NCBI GenBank assembly: GCA_016806645.1
Contig: JACSYO010000527.1
Span: forward strand, 1,109,001 to 1,173,000
DNA length: 64,000 nt
Direction: 5' to 3'
DNA from: Ophiodon elongatus
Taxonomy: Eukaryota > Chordata > Actinopteri > Perciformes > Hexagrammidae
Below the pieces are notes generated by a model that was not told the DNA's origin, made no database searches, and saw nothing but the letters and a program-made list of their open reading frames with translations. The translations under genes and the position numbers were made by a program. Below are positions 48,446 through 57,299 of the stretch, one piece after another. Within the stretch, counting starts at the first letter, position 1. Every line of letters begins with the position of its first letter.

Positions 48446-50003
48446 AGATTGTCTTTTTTCTCCGGGATGTTTAACTCTGAACTGTGATTTCTCTTCCTTG
48501 ACAGACTTTGTAATGTATCACAGATGAATGTCTCGCATTATATCACAAAATCACACGTTTAGTGATTCGATTGCAGACAATTTAAATAGGAAACATTCAT
48601 TCTTCATTGAAATATTGTACGTCATGTTTCAGTGTTAATGAGTCAGATAAGTTAAATTTAGACGTGTGTGAGAGAAGCCTACACTTTTATTTAAAAACAA
48701 CCTCCCTCGTACACATTTTGTATTTAATTATTGACATTTAGTTTCTACGGCAGCCAATCAACAGCCAGTTTGGGACGCAAGACACTTAGTTATTTGTGAT
48801 GTTTGTTGAGATGTTTTCAACCTCAAATTTATTATTAATTTATTTTCGGCCAATAGTTTTCCCTCTAAATGCTTCACACCGGCCCTCTAGTCAAACAGAA
48901 TACAGATATGAAAGTGAGGAAGGAGAAGAGGCGTCTGTTCGTAAATCATCTCAGCTCAGATTTTTTGCACGAAACCTCTAAAATCTCGCCCAGTTCCCAG
49001 TTGTCCCGGTTGCTGCCACCTTAAGCCACTGCACAACCAACTGATGTGGTCTTTCACTATTTCACTGTCACAAAAACCCCAAATAAAAAACAATTTTGGT
49101 CAAACTAAAGAGATAAATCTAAAGGGGGGGGGAGGGGGATTTTAACCGCCACCAACCCTGGGAGCCCTGAGGATAAAGGGGGCGGGGGGGGGGCATGCGG
49201 GGTTGGAGGGCCAGGTGATGTTTGGGTCTTCTTATCGTTCAATCATTCCTGTCGGAGAGAAGCAGGGTGTCTTTAAGGGGTTGGAATCATGTTCTGTTTC
49301 CAAAATAAACAAAACACAGGTACAGTTGTTTTTCACACACGTTTAGTCATTTTAAAAAAGAAAAAAAAAAAAAATTTCCTCCACAAGCCGACATGTTAAA
49401 AACCTCCACTTTCCAAAACTTTTACTGGTTTTGTGTCTTTTTCTCCTCGTTCTTCTTCTTCTGAGCTGGTGTTAACTTTGAGCTCTCTACACAACTTTAA
49501 TTAATAAATGTTATGTTGTATGAAGTGCTTGAAACCCCTCTGACCTCCAGGTGCCCCCCTTCATTATGTGAGTGTTGAATGTGATGACGGTGGTCTGTTG
49601 TATCAGTGAGAATTTAGCATAACGCCTCAATGCCAGCAGCTTTCTCAGCCCATCATCAGTCACAACTTCTCTCTGAGGCTGCTTCCTCGTTTTGGTCTCA
49701 GTCAACAAAGATTTATTTAGCGATTGCTTGTTTTTTTATGCTTTTTTTAGGCTGATTTATAGTTTAAAGTTTAATTTAAAGTGATGCTTTAGTTTGATTA
49801 TTTGTGGAGGAACTCAGTTTTACAGATCTGACAGTTAAATCAACCTATCAATTAGTGTTAGTCGAATAACTAATAATTTCTTTGGTATTTAAAACATATA
49901 AAAGACACAAGAAAACTATTCAAAGACAAAAGCTTAAATGACAGAAAACCACATTAAGAAATCCCCTAAATGTGTCCGTATCAAGGAACAGAAACACTTC
50001 TGT
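48446..50003. other. no gene recognised; downstream flank of pof1b
   Basis: Contains a G-rich tract at 49178-49210 (G-quadruplex-prone) and poly-A runs near 49350-49374. No supported exon. Confidence 0.45.
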
Positions 50004-50009
50004 TTTATT
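50004..50009 (-). other. pof1b: candidate pof1b polyadenylation signal
   Basis: AATAAA on the minus strand about 225 nt downstream of the pof1b stop codon. It is the nearest canonical hexamer; another lies near 49713. Confidence 0.4.
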
Positions 50010-50233
50010 AGTTTAATAAATCCACTGTGCGTCTGGTTTTACGCCTAAATCACACAAATATCCTGCTTTATATGTGTTTTGAGCTTATTAACCTTGTCCA
50101 TGTTGACTGATCGAGGCTGTTTGAGAGCTCGTACAAAAGGATTCCCGTCACTCAAATCAATTAATAAATCAACATTGTTCTTCAACAATCAACCAAAGTC
50201 CAGAGATTTTACCAAAACTCAGTTTTTACCTGT

Positions 50234-50351
50234 TCACTTCCTGACCATCTTTTCTGTCCTCTCGATGACGATGGTCTTGGCGTCTTTGACCGACGAGTTG
50301 TACTGGTAGTCTTCGCCCAGCAGACCAAGGATCGGGTACTTGTTCCTGTAG
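50234..50351 (-). CDS. pof1b: pof1b last exon with stop
   Basis: The exon is 118 nt. One base completes a Ser codon, then YRNKYPILGLLGEDYQYNS, VKDAKTIVIERTEKMVRK and TGA at 50236-50234. Human POF1B has the same block (PILGLL, then TIVIEKTE). The acceptor is a bare TAG after a long (TG)n run, with almost no pyrimidine tract. Confidence 0.95.
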
Positions 50352-50418
<67 letters not shown>

Positions 50419-53400
50419 GAGATGTGTTAAGTTACGGTTTAGTGGCTGATTTGGTGGTTTAAAAGTCAATAATTCATATACTAATTATGACAATTTCCCA
50501 TAAATGTCCCATCTAAATCTCTCTCCGTCTGTCCGTGTGTCCTTCACATATCTCAAGAAGCGTTGATCCGATCTACGTCACACTTGGTGGGTGTTTTGCT
50601 GGGGAACCTCGTGGAGTGCTGTGTCGAATGTGGTGCGATTTGGACATGCGACATGTTCGATATTAATATTATATTATATATATAAATATTATATTATATA
50701 TATATTAATAAAGAAGCGAACAGCGCGGGTTTCTGTCGTTTCGGCTCTCTGGTGTAAATAAAGTCGTCTGGTCTGTTGTACCTGTTGGTGATGGTGGTTT
50801 TGGTGACTTGGTTACTGGAGCTGTCGTTCCTCGTCTGCATCAGCTTCCTTATCTCCTGAGGGCCACAAGAGGTCAGAGGTCAGAGGTCAGCCGGTTTGTT
50901 ACTCATCACTCATTTATTCACAAAAACAATATTTCTTTGTTGAGTATCAAAAACTGCAACAAGAACATAAAAGTTTAACTTCGTCGTCTTGTTTATTTAT
51001 TATTTTTAATCAGATTGTTACAGATTTTAATTAAAATTATTAGATTTTAAGTTTCATCGAGGCAACATTTGACATTTGAGAATTACGGCTTCTATTGTCA
51101 ACTGTTTTTGTTTAATTTGTAAGTGAACTTCAACCCAAACTACAAACCTGCTGCTCTCTGTGTGTGTGCGTGTATGTGTGTGTGCATGCGTAGATGTGTG
51201 TGTGTGTGTGTTTGTGTGAGAAACTATGAAAAACAGTGTCGTGCCAGCACCCTGAGGTAAGAAACGCATTCCCGAGATTAAATTAACCGACAGCCAGCTT
51301 TAGTTAGTGCTGCGCGACAAACAAAAGGGTTTAGAATGCAGCTGGACCTGAAAGGGGACAACTAATCGATGAAATAAAGAAAAAAGAATCGGCTTACAAG
51401 CCCGGAGGGTGTGGGTGTGTAGATATTCGGCTCATATTTTGTTAAATACTTTAAATAAAGAAGCAACTGTGAACAAACTGTCGCCGATCCCGATTTGACC
51501 CCTGATCCACGTTTGATCCACGGTTTGTCTCATTTGAAAATAATAAAATAATGATCTCCCTGAACAAGCTAAAGTGTGTGTTCAGTGTGCGTTCAGTGTG
51601 TGTTCTGCTGCAGACCTCCTCCTGTCTGCTGATGGTCGTCTGCCGCTGGTCCAGCATGGAGAGCAGCTCGGAGATTTTCAGCTGGAGTTTTCTGTCCGCG
51701 GACGACCTTTCGCTGGTGGTGGTGGTGGTCTCCGTCTGGGTCCTCGTTATCTGGCTCTGGAGGGAGGACGCACAGGGACACATGAGTCGAAAGACAGCTT
51801 CAGTAAGTGTGAAATGAGCCGTTCTTTTGTCTTCCCTGAGGCTTTGTATGTTCAGTGAAGTATGTATAAGTATATATAATGTGGTACAACTCCTTTCCAG
51901 TACAATATGCATAATCCTCCAAACATTTTCAGCTATCTTGCTGAAATCTCAACACATTTACAAGGAAAAACGCTGAAAAAAAACAAAAAAAAAACTCTAC
52001 TTCTACTATCCAAAGTATCCAAGAGGCAGCCATGATAAGAGCTGGTGGAATTCTCTAAATGTTAAGAAAAGGAGCTTAAATGCTTCCTTTCTTATCTCCT
52101 TTCGCATATAGGGAGCACTGGACCAACCTTTGCTTAAGGAGAGGAGATAAAGCCGTCCCACGATTCCTCGTTAAAGTGACGCAGCTGTTGGCCTTCAACA
52201 ACATTGCTGTCAAAGTTTAATTTGTACACTATGGATGAGTTTAAAAACATCCTTCTAAAACTTCGGTTTTTCCACGAGTGGAATCGCGAGGGAACGTTTT
52301 GGATTGTTTATATATATTTGTTCAGGTTTCTTCTTGAAGCCATCTTGCCGTCGTTTTTTGGGCTATTCGCATGGCCTTTATATAAGAAGTGGACGTAGTC
52401 ATGGTGACGTCACACGGTGGTTTATGTACGGATGTTTTGGAGCCTTAAGTTTGGCGATTTGGCCGTCACCATCTTGTTTTTTTGCAACCAGTGAACAGGA
52501 AGTGACCATATCTGGACTGAGGAGGAGTGACGTAGAGACGTATATGTCTCTGGTAGACCTGTCAATCACCTTGTAGCCCCGCCCCTAAAGCATCCCCTGC
52601 TTTATGGTCTGTTTGACTCTAAATGGACCATAATTTACTAAATGAACATCATGCTGTATTGAAGACTTGAAACTAGAGATTGAGACATAAACTCATGTTT
52701 ACAATGTTTACTGAGGGAATAAATCAAGAGAGAAGTAGAGTCATTTTCTATAGACTTCTATACAACCAGAGGAGTCGCCCCCTGGTGGTCAGGAGAGAGA
52801 ATGCAGCTTTAACACATGAAGCTTTGACTTCTATTCAACCAGAGGAGTCGCCCCCTGGTGGTCAGGCGAGAGAATGCAGCTTTAACACATGAAGCTTTGA
52901 CTTCTATTCAACCAGAGGAGTCGCCCCCTGGTGGTCAGGAGAGAGAATGCAGCTTTAACACATGAAGCATTTCCTTCACTTTTCAGGACCGGAGGTTGCC
53001 GTCTGACTATTCGTCTAAAGCGGAGTGTGATGTTGTTGCAGGCGAGGAAACAAAGTGTTGCACAAATAAAAAACGATTTACAATTCATCCTGAGACATGA
53101 ACGTCTGGATGCAGTCGTTAGATTCTCACCCGCAGCTTCTGTATCTCCTGGTCCTTCTCTTGTCTCATGGCGCTGAGCTGGTCGTTGTACTGGCGGGACA
53201 GCTCCTCGGTCTTTAAGTGCAGCGTGGTGCTGCTGCCCTGGCCGGCCAGCTGCAGGACAGACGGACAAGGAGGGAAAGAGGGAAGGAAGGAAGGAAGGAA
53301 GTAGGGAAGGAAGTCATCATCAGTGTTGCAGAGTTAACATTGTCTGCCTCGTTTTTCTTTTTTTTTATCTTCTCACCAAGTGTCTGAAATGCTCTTTTTT

Positions 53401-54003
53401 ATTGTCTAATTTCATATAATTATTATTATTATCATCATTATTAATAATACTAATACTTATCCACCCCATTTATATCAATGAGAGAAGACTAAATATTATT
53501 CCCAATCCTCTGAGACATTAAGTATTTCTTTGTTTTTCTAAAAATACGACAGCATCACATCACATCACACAGACATCAGAACCTATTTAACTAGAAATTA
53601 TCTCCATTAAAGAAACCACTTTGAAAATGGAAACATTAGCAACCATGTAATAACTTTACTTTTGTCATGAAGTAAAAAAAACTGAAATGTAAACCTCGTC
53701 TCCAAACCTATTTTTAATCATGCATGTATTTCTTTTACTTCTTATCGACCAACCGCTTTAGGCTTCATGTCCGTCACAAGTGTCCCCGTCGCCCCGGTTA
53801 CGGTTGGGACAAGATTAAATGGACCTCCGGTCGATGAGCGCTCACCTTCTGACGGAGCATCTCGTTCTCCTTCTCCATCGCCCTCATCCTCCCCTCCGTC
53901 TCTTTGAGCTTGAAGTCGCGGCTGGAGTCGGTGTCCTGGGCGCTCATGAGCTGGCTCTCCAGGGAACGCTGGGAGGAGCTGGTTTCCTTCAGAGACACCT
54001 GCA

Positions 54004-54039
<36 letters not shown>

Positions 54040-55547
54040 AAGTTTTTAAATGCACACATTTATACGCACAAGAAAAAAGGTGGCCCAGATTTATTACATT
54101 TTTTTAATTCTCCTCCAAAATGATGATTCTCCAACCAAGAGCTGTAAAAGATGCATTCTTTTAATATTTATTTTTATTAATTCTCTCATTTGTGTTATTC
54201 TTAATGGTCTTATATATTTTAGCATCTACAGTTTTGTTATTGTCTGATTTATTATTCTTTCTGCTCTGGTTTCAAAGTGTTTCATTTAATTTTTTTTGTA
54301 AAGCACTTTAAGATACATCTGTAGAGCGCTCTATAAATAAAGTTAATATTATTATTGTTCTTGCTATAAGCAATAATATATTAATAATGACAATATATTA
54401 ATGACAATATATATACACATAATACAAAAATGTTGGTTATTATTATTTTCAATAATAATACTTATCTACCCCATTTAAATCAGCGACTAAAGAATAAATA
54501 TTATTGTCAAATTCTTTGTTTTTAATTAAAAAAAATACTACAGCATCACTGATTCTGAATAAACATAGATTATTATTATTATTATTTAAGTATCTGTCTC
54601 TCTGTGATGCACAAGCAGGAGAAATTATTTGCATTACAGTAATGCATTACTGAAAGTATAATTAAAGTTTTTTAATACTTAAATTTTTGGGTGATAGTTT
54701 TGCAAAGTGAACTAACTCCAAATAAAGTCTGATTAATAATCGCCCGACTGTTACGTCTCTTGTCCCGTCGCTCGTAACTGATATAATGGACAAAATGATC
54801 CTTTAATATGTGCATTTTATTGTTTTATTAAACACACACGCTTTAATAAGCTACAGTGTGTTTAGATGACCACTCTTCAGTCCCGTGTCTATCTTCCGTG
54901 ATGATCTGAAGCTTCTGTTGTAGAACAGGTAGCTGCATCTTCCTCCCTGAATAGATGAACACACTGCGTACCTGCAGCTGCCGGTTGTTCTCCCTCACGG
55001 CCTCCAGGAGGCAGTCGTACTGCTGCGCCTGGTCCGCCTTGAAGCTCAGGTCTCTCTCCAGAGTCTCCTTCTCGAGCTCCAGACGCTGAGACGACACACA
55101 CACACATTAATATTATGTTTAAAAGTGGATCAATCACATGATACTTTTTATATTTTAGCTTCTATTTTAGTCAATTTCAGTTTCTATTCGGCGCTGGTGC
55201 CAGTATTACTTCTTCAACACGTTTACTCTTGTATTTAGTCTTTGTTCTTGTTATGTTTTACTTTATTTATTTACCTTACTCTCATTGTGATTCTATTCTA
55301 TTTTTGCAATAGTGTCACTATTACTTCTTTTACACTACTTACACAAATATCCGCAGTACAATTTATTGAAATGAGTAAATATTTAGTAATATAGTAATAT
55401 TTATACAATATTAGTAATACTTGAGTAAATATTTGCTTCTGTTTTTACCCGCAGGTCCTCAGACATGTGCAGGAGCTCCTCTCTCAGACTGCTGAAGGTG
55501 GACAGCAGCAGACGCATGCTCTTATCTGCTGTGAGACGAGTCTGACA

Positions 55548-55601
<54 letters not shown>

Positions 55602-55803
55602 AACACACACAAAGACGGATCAATATCAGGGAGCTGCAGATTCCTGAGCTCGTTCTTTACAGGCAGAAGTAAATACGACACTGTATTGACCCCATTTAAA
55701 CATGTTGAAGCTCACTCACCTGCAGCAGGTAGCGGATCTGTTGTTTGGTCAGTTCAGTGGCTCCTTTGGGCAGCAAGGCCTCCACCTGCTCTTTCTCCAC
55801 CTG

Positions 55804-55854
<51 letters not shown>

Positions 55855-56165
55855 TTAGATCTTAGCCACTTGGAAAATAAAAAAGTGGAGAAAATCTTAA
55901 CTTTTATTTTGACAGTTCATATCTGTTGTTTAGACTGAAGCTTGTTGAATGTTTTACATCGTCCTGTTAAACACAACCTCTCGTCATCGTTTCGGACTCT
56001 AAATCTACAGATAAAGTTGTGTCTCACTGAGCTCCGGTCTGATTCGTTTATCAGATGTGTGTGACGCAGGTTTGTTTCTCACCTTGTAGTCATTGGATGG
56101 ATCCAGCTGGTGTTTCCTGTAACACAAAGAAGAGGAAAGACACACAATGAGGACGGCAGCATAAC

Positions 56166-56201
<36 letters not shown>

Positions 56202-57299
56202 CTTGTACAGCTATCTTTTTTGAGGGCCAGTTAAATATTAGACCTTCAGAGTGAGGACATTTTGGCCGGTCCTCCCTTTGGGACGGACCTTCAAAGGCCT
56301 GTCTGATGGTTCTAACCAATCGGACACCTCTGTTGCTGAACAACATGCAGGAAGAAAGTGCAGAAAACTGCAGTTTCACAAATGGCCACTAGAGGCTGGC
56401 TCAGAAAGTGAGTCGATTCCCCATAGACCTCCATGTTAAAATGCCCAACTTTACAGCAGAAATATACATATGTACAGCCTGGTACAAAAAGCTGTTTTGA
56501 TCTCTATAGATGTGACAACTAATGTATATAATTTTTTTGAAGTTTAAGGCCCTCTAATCCTGGTTTAAGGCCGTCTAACACTGGTTTAAGGCAGTTTAAT
56601 AATGATTTAAAACAGTTTAAACCTGGTTTAAGACCGTCTAACACTGGTTTAAGACCGTCTAAAACTGGTTTAAGACAGTTTAATACTGGTTTAAGACAGT
56701 TTAATACTGGTTTAAGGCAGTCTAATAATGATTTAAAACAGTTTAATCCTGGTTTAAGGCCATCTTACACTGGTTTAAGACAGTTCAATACTGGTTTAAG
56801 CGAGCAATGAAACTATTGATGTTTCCATCATCCACTGGAAATGTCAGAGTGATGCATTCATGTGCAGGCGTACAGAGTGGGGAAAAATGACCTCCCTCAT
56901 CAGAGGCCAGCTTGTAAATGTTTGATATCAGTATTTGTGGTGCAGTCGACCCTCCAAATAAACTCGTCCACTGTAAGAAAACCCTGCACGATATCTGTAA
57001 ACACCCCCCTGCTGTGGACAGATGAGCAATACTTACTGTCCACGGATCTTGGACACGTGCTCGGAGATGCAGGAGTGGATGTCGCAGTTCTTCCTGTAGA
57101 CGTCCGCCAGCAGCTCGCCGAAGTAGCGCGTGTCCAACTTGGTCGGCTGCGGAATCTCCCTCAGCTCGGTCCGGGAGATCTTGATCACCGACGGCGGCGG
57201 CTGCTGAATTACGTTGACAATCTCCAACTCTTCCAGCTCCACTACCTCCTCCTCTTCTTCCTCCTCTTCCTCCTCCTCCTCCTCCTCCTCTTCTTCCTC
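50234..57299 (-). CDS. pof1b: POF1B-like actin-binding coiled-coil protein, C-terminal 396 residues in ten exons (5' end not found)
   Basis: The joined exons give 396 residues matching vertebrate POF1B from KLDTRYFGELLADVYRKN, through LLPKGATELTKQQIRYLLQ, SDKS/ADKS-type MRLLLSTFSSLREEL and a long coiled coil, to the C-terminal block YRNKYPILGLLGEDYQY and KTIVIERTEK. POF1B binds actin and localises to epithelial cell junctions; it has been linked to ciliogenesis, and in humans it is an X-linked ovarian-failure candidate gene. Exons: 57299-57037, 56116-56083, 55800-55720, 55541-55449, 55085-54972, 53998-53846, 53249-53130, 51756-51616, 50855-50782, 50351-50234. All have AG/GT boundaries. Most introns are phase 0; the first and last are phase 2. 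Human POF1B is 589 aa, and the portion from KLD onward is about the same length in both (343 here). The first exon listed starts in frame at an acceptor, so N-terminal exons are missing from this call. Confidence 0.93.
50354..50418. repeat. (CA)n microsatellite at the pof1b last-exon acceptor
   Basis: On the transcribed strand this is a (TG)n run ending directly at the TAG acceptor. Confidence 0.97.
50485..50700. repeat. dispersed repeat in the last pof1b intron
   Basis: CACATATCTCAAGAAGCGTTG, GATCCGATCTACGTCACACTT and GGTGCGATTTGGACATGCG form a sequence that recurs in fish genomes. It ends in an ATATTA/TATATA-rich tail. Confidence 0.5.
50782..50855 (-). CDS. pof1b: pof1b penultimate exon
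   Basis: The exon is 74 nt, phase 0 in and phase 2 out. It encodes EIRKLMQTRNDSSSNQVTK and then TTITN, matching human ELSKLRQEI and TTITT. The acceptor is CCTCAG, preceded by three CTGAC copies 7 nt apart. The donor is GTACAA. Confidence 0.92.
51160..51215. repeat. interrupted (GT)n microsatellite
   Basis: GT repeat with GC and AT interruptions, in a pof1b intron. Confidence 0.9.
51616..51756 (-). CDS. pof1b: pof1b coiled-coil exon with Thr-rich run
   Basis: The exon is 141 nt, 47 codons, phase 0 on both sides. It begins SQITRTQTETTTTTSERSS, then KLQLKISELLSMLDQRQ, and ends SRQEE. The LKISELLSMLDQRQ part matches human FKLHELTSLLEEKD. The acceptor is CCTCCAG and the donor is GTCTGC (non-optimal at +3). 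Confidence 0.9.
52370..53010 (-). repeat. family A repeat with internal 73-bp triplication
   Basis: Runs from TATAAGAAGTGGACGTAGTC to GACCGGAGGTTGCCGTCTGA. The ACCAGAGGAGTCGCCCCCTG segment is present three times at an exact 73-bp period (start points 52755, 52828 and 52901). It lies in a pof1b intron. Confidence 0.8.
53130..53249 (-). CDS. pof1b: pof1b coiled-coil exon
   Basis: The exon is 120 nt, 40 codons, phase 0 on both sides. It begins LAGQGSSTTLHLKTEELSR and ends EKDQEIQKLR, matching human MEKDREICRLR. The acceptor is GTCCTGCAG and the donor is GTGAGA. Confidence 0.92.
53846..53998 (-). CDS. pof1b: pof1b coiled-coil exon
   Basis: The exon is 153 nt, 51 codons, phase 0 on both sides. 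It begins VSLKETSSSQRSLESQL and ends MEKENEMLRQK, with heptad-like spacing of Leu/Met. The acceptor TCTGCAG follows a (TG)n run. The donor is GTGAGC. Confidence 0.9.
54004..54035. repeat. (AC)n microsatellite at a pof1b acceptor
   Basis: The (TG)n run on the transcribed strand ends three bases before TGCAG. Confidence 0.97.
54255..54358 (+). mobile_element. LINE 3' tail-like fragment
   Basis: GTAAAGCACTTTAAGATACAT, then AGAGCGCTCTATAAATAAAG and an ATTATTATT tail, typical of L2/CR1-type 3' ends. It lies in a pof1b intron. Confidence 0.5.
54972..55085 (-). CDS. pof1b: pof1b coiled-coil exon (RDLSFKADQ)
   Basis: The exon is 114 nt, 38 codons, phase 0 on both sides. It begins RLELEKETLERDLSFKADQ and ends RENNRQLQ. 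It matches human LEKDLSFKD and VRANNHQQQ. The donor is GTACGC. The acceptor is CGTCTCAG, following a short (TG)n run. Confidence 0.93.
55449..55541 (-). CDS. pof1b: pof1b exon (TADKSMRLLLSTFSSL)
   Basis: The exon is 93 nt, 31 codons, phase 0 on both sides. It begins TRLTADKSMRLLLSTFSSL and ends HMSEDLR. It matches the human segment DKSLRLVLSTFSNIREEL. The donor is GTAAAA (weak at +5). The acceptor GTGTCAG lies directly after a (TG)n tract with TTTG interruptions. Confidence 0.93.
55544..55612. repeat. (CA)n microsatellite at a pof1b acceptor
   Basis: The (TG)n run on the transcribed strand, with TTTG interruptions, ends at TCAG of the 55541-55449 exon. Confidence 0.97.
55720..55800 (-). CDS. 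pof1b: pof1b exon (LLPKG / KQQIRYLLQ)
   Basis: The exon is 81 nt, 27 codons, phase 0 on both sides. It encodes VEKEQVEALLPKG and then TELTKQQIRYLLQ, close to the human POF1B block. The donor is GTGAGT. The acceptor is TTCAG, preceded directly by a long (TG)n run in place of a normal pyrimidine tract. Confidence 0.93.
55805..55851. repeat. (AC)n microsatellite at a pof1b acceptor
   Basis: The (TG)n run on the transcribed strand ends at TTCAG of the 55800-55720 exon. Confidence 0.97.
56083..56116 (-). CDS. pof1b: pof1b 34-nt exon
   Basis: The acceptor TTTGTGTTACAG ends at 56117 and the donor GTGAGA starts at 56082. One base completes a split Gln codon, followed by KHQLDPSNDYK. This corresponds to the variable acidic linker between the KLD..RYF block and LLPKG in POF1B. 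Its short length makes it easy for gene finders to miss, but it is required to keep the frame. Confidence 0.85.
56169..56200. repeat. (GT)n microsatellite
   Basis: 16 GT units upstream of the 34-nt pof1b exon. Confidence 0.97.
56202..56530 (+). repeat. two dispersed repeats in a pof1b intron
   Basis: TTGTACAGCTATCTTTTTTG with GTGAGGACATTTTGGCCGG is one recurring fish sequence. GGCCACTAGAGGCTGGCTC with TGTTAAAATGCCCAACTTTAC and CAGCCTGGTACAAAAAGC is another. Confidence 0.5.
56540..56802. repeat. degenerate ~22-bp tandem array
   Basis: About 12 copies of units like TACTGGTTTAAGACAGTTTAA, in the first pof1b intron of this window. Confidence 0.85.
57037..57299 (-). CDS. pof1b: pof1b exon with poly-Glu run and start of the conserved region
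   Basis: The acceptor TTCCTACAG ends at 57300 and the donor GTAAGT starts at 57036. The exon is 263 nt, phase 0 in and phase 2 out. It opens with 18 consecutive Glu codons (the CTC-rich plus-strand run), followed by VVELEELEIVNVIQQPPPS and then KLDTRYFGELLADVYRKN, the strongest POF1B signature. The acidic run is not in the human protein as I know it and may be length-variable. Confidence 0.93.
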
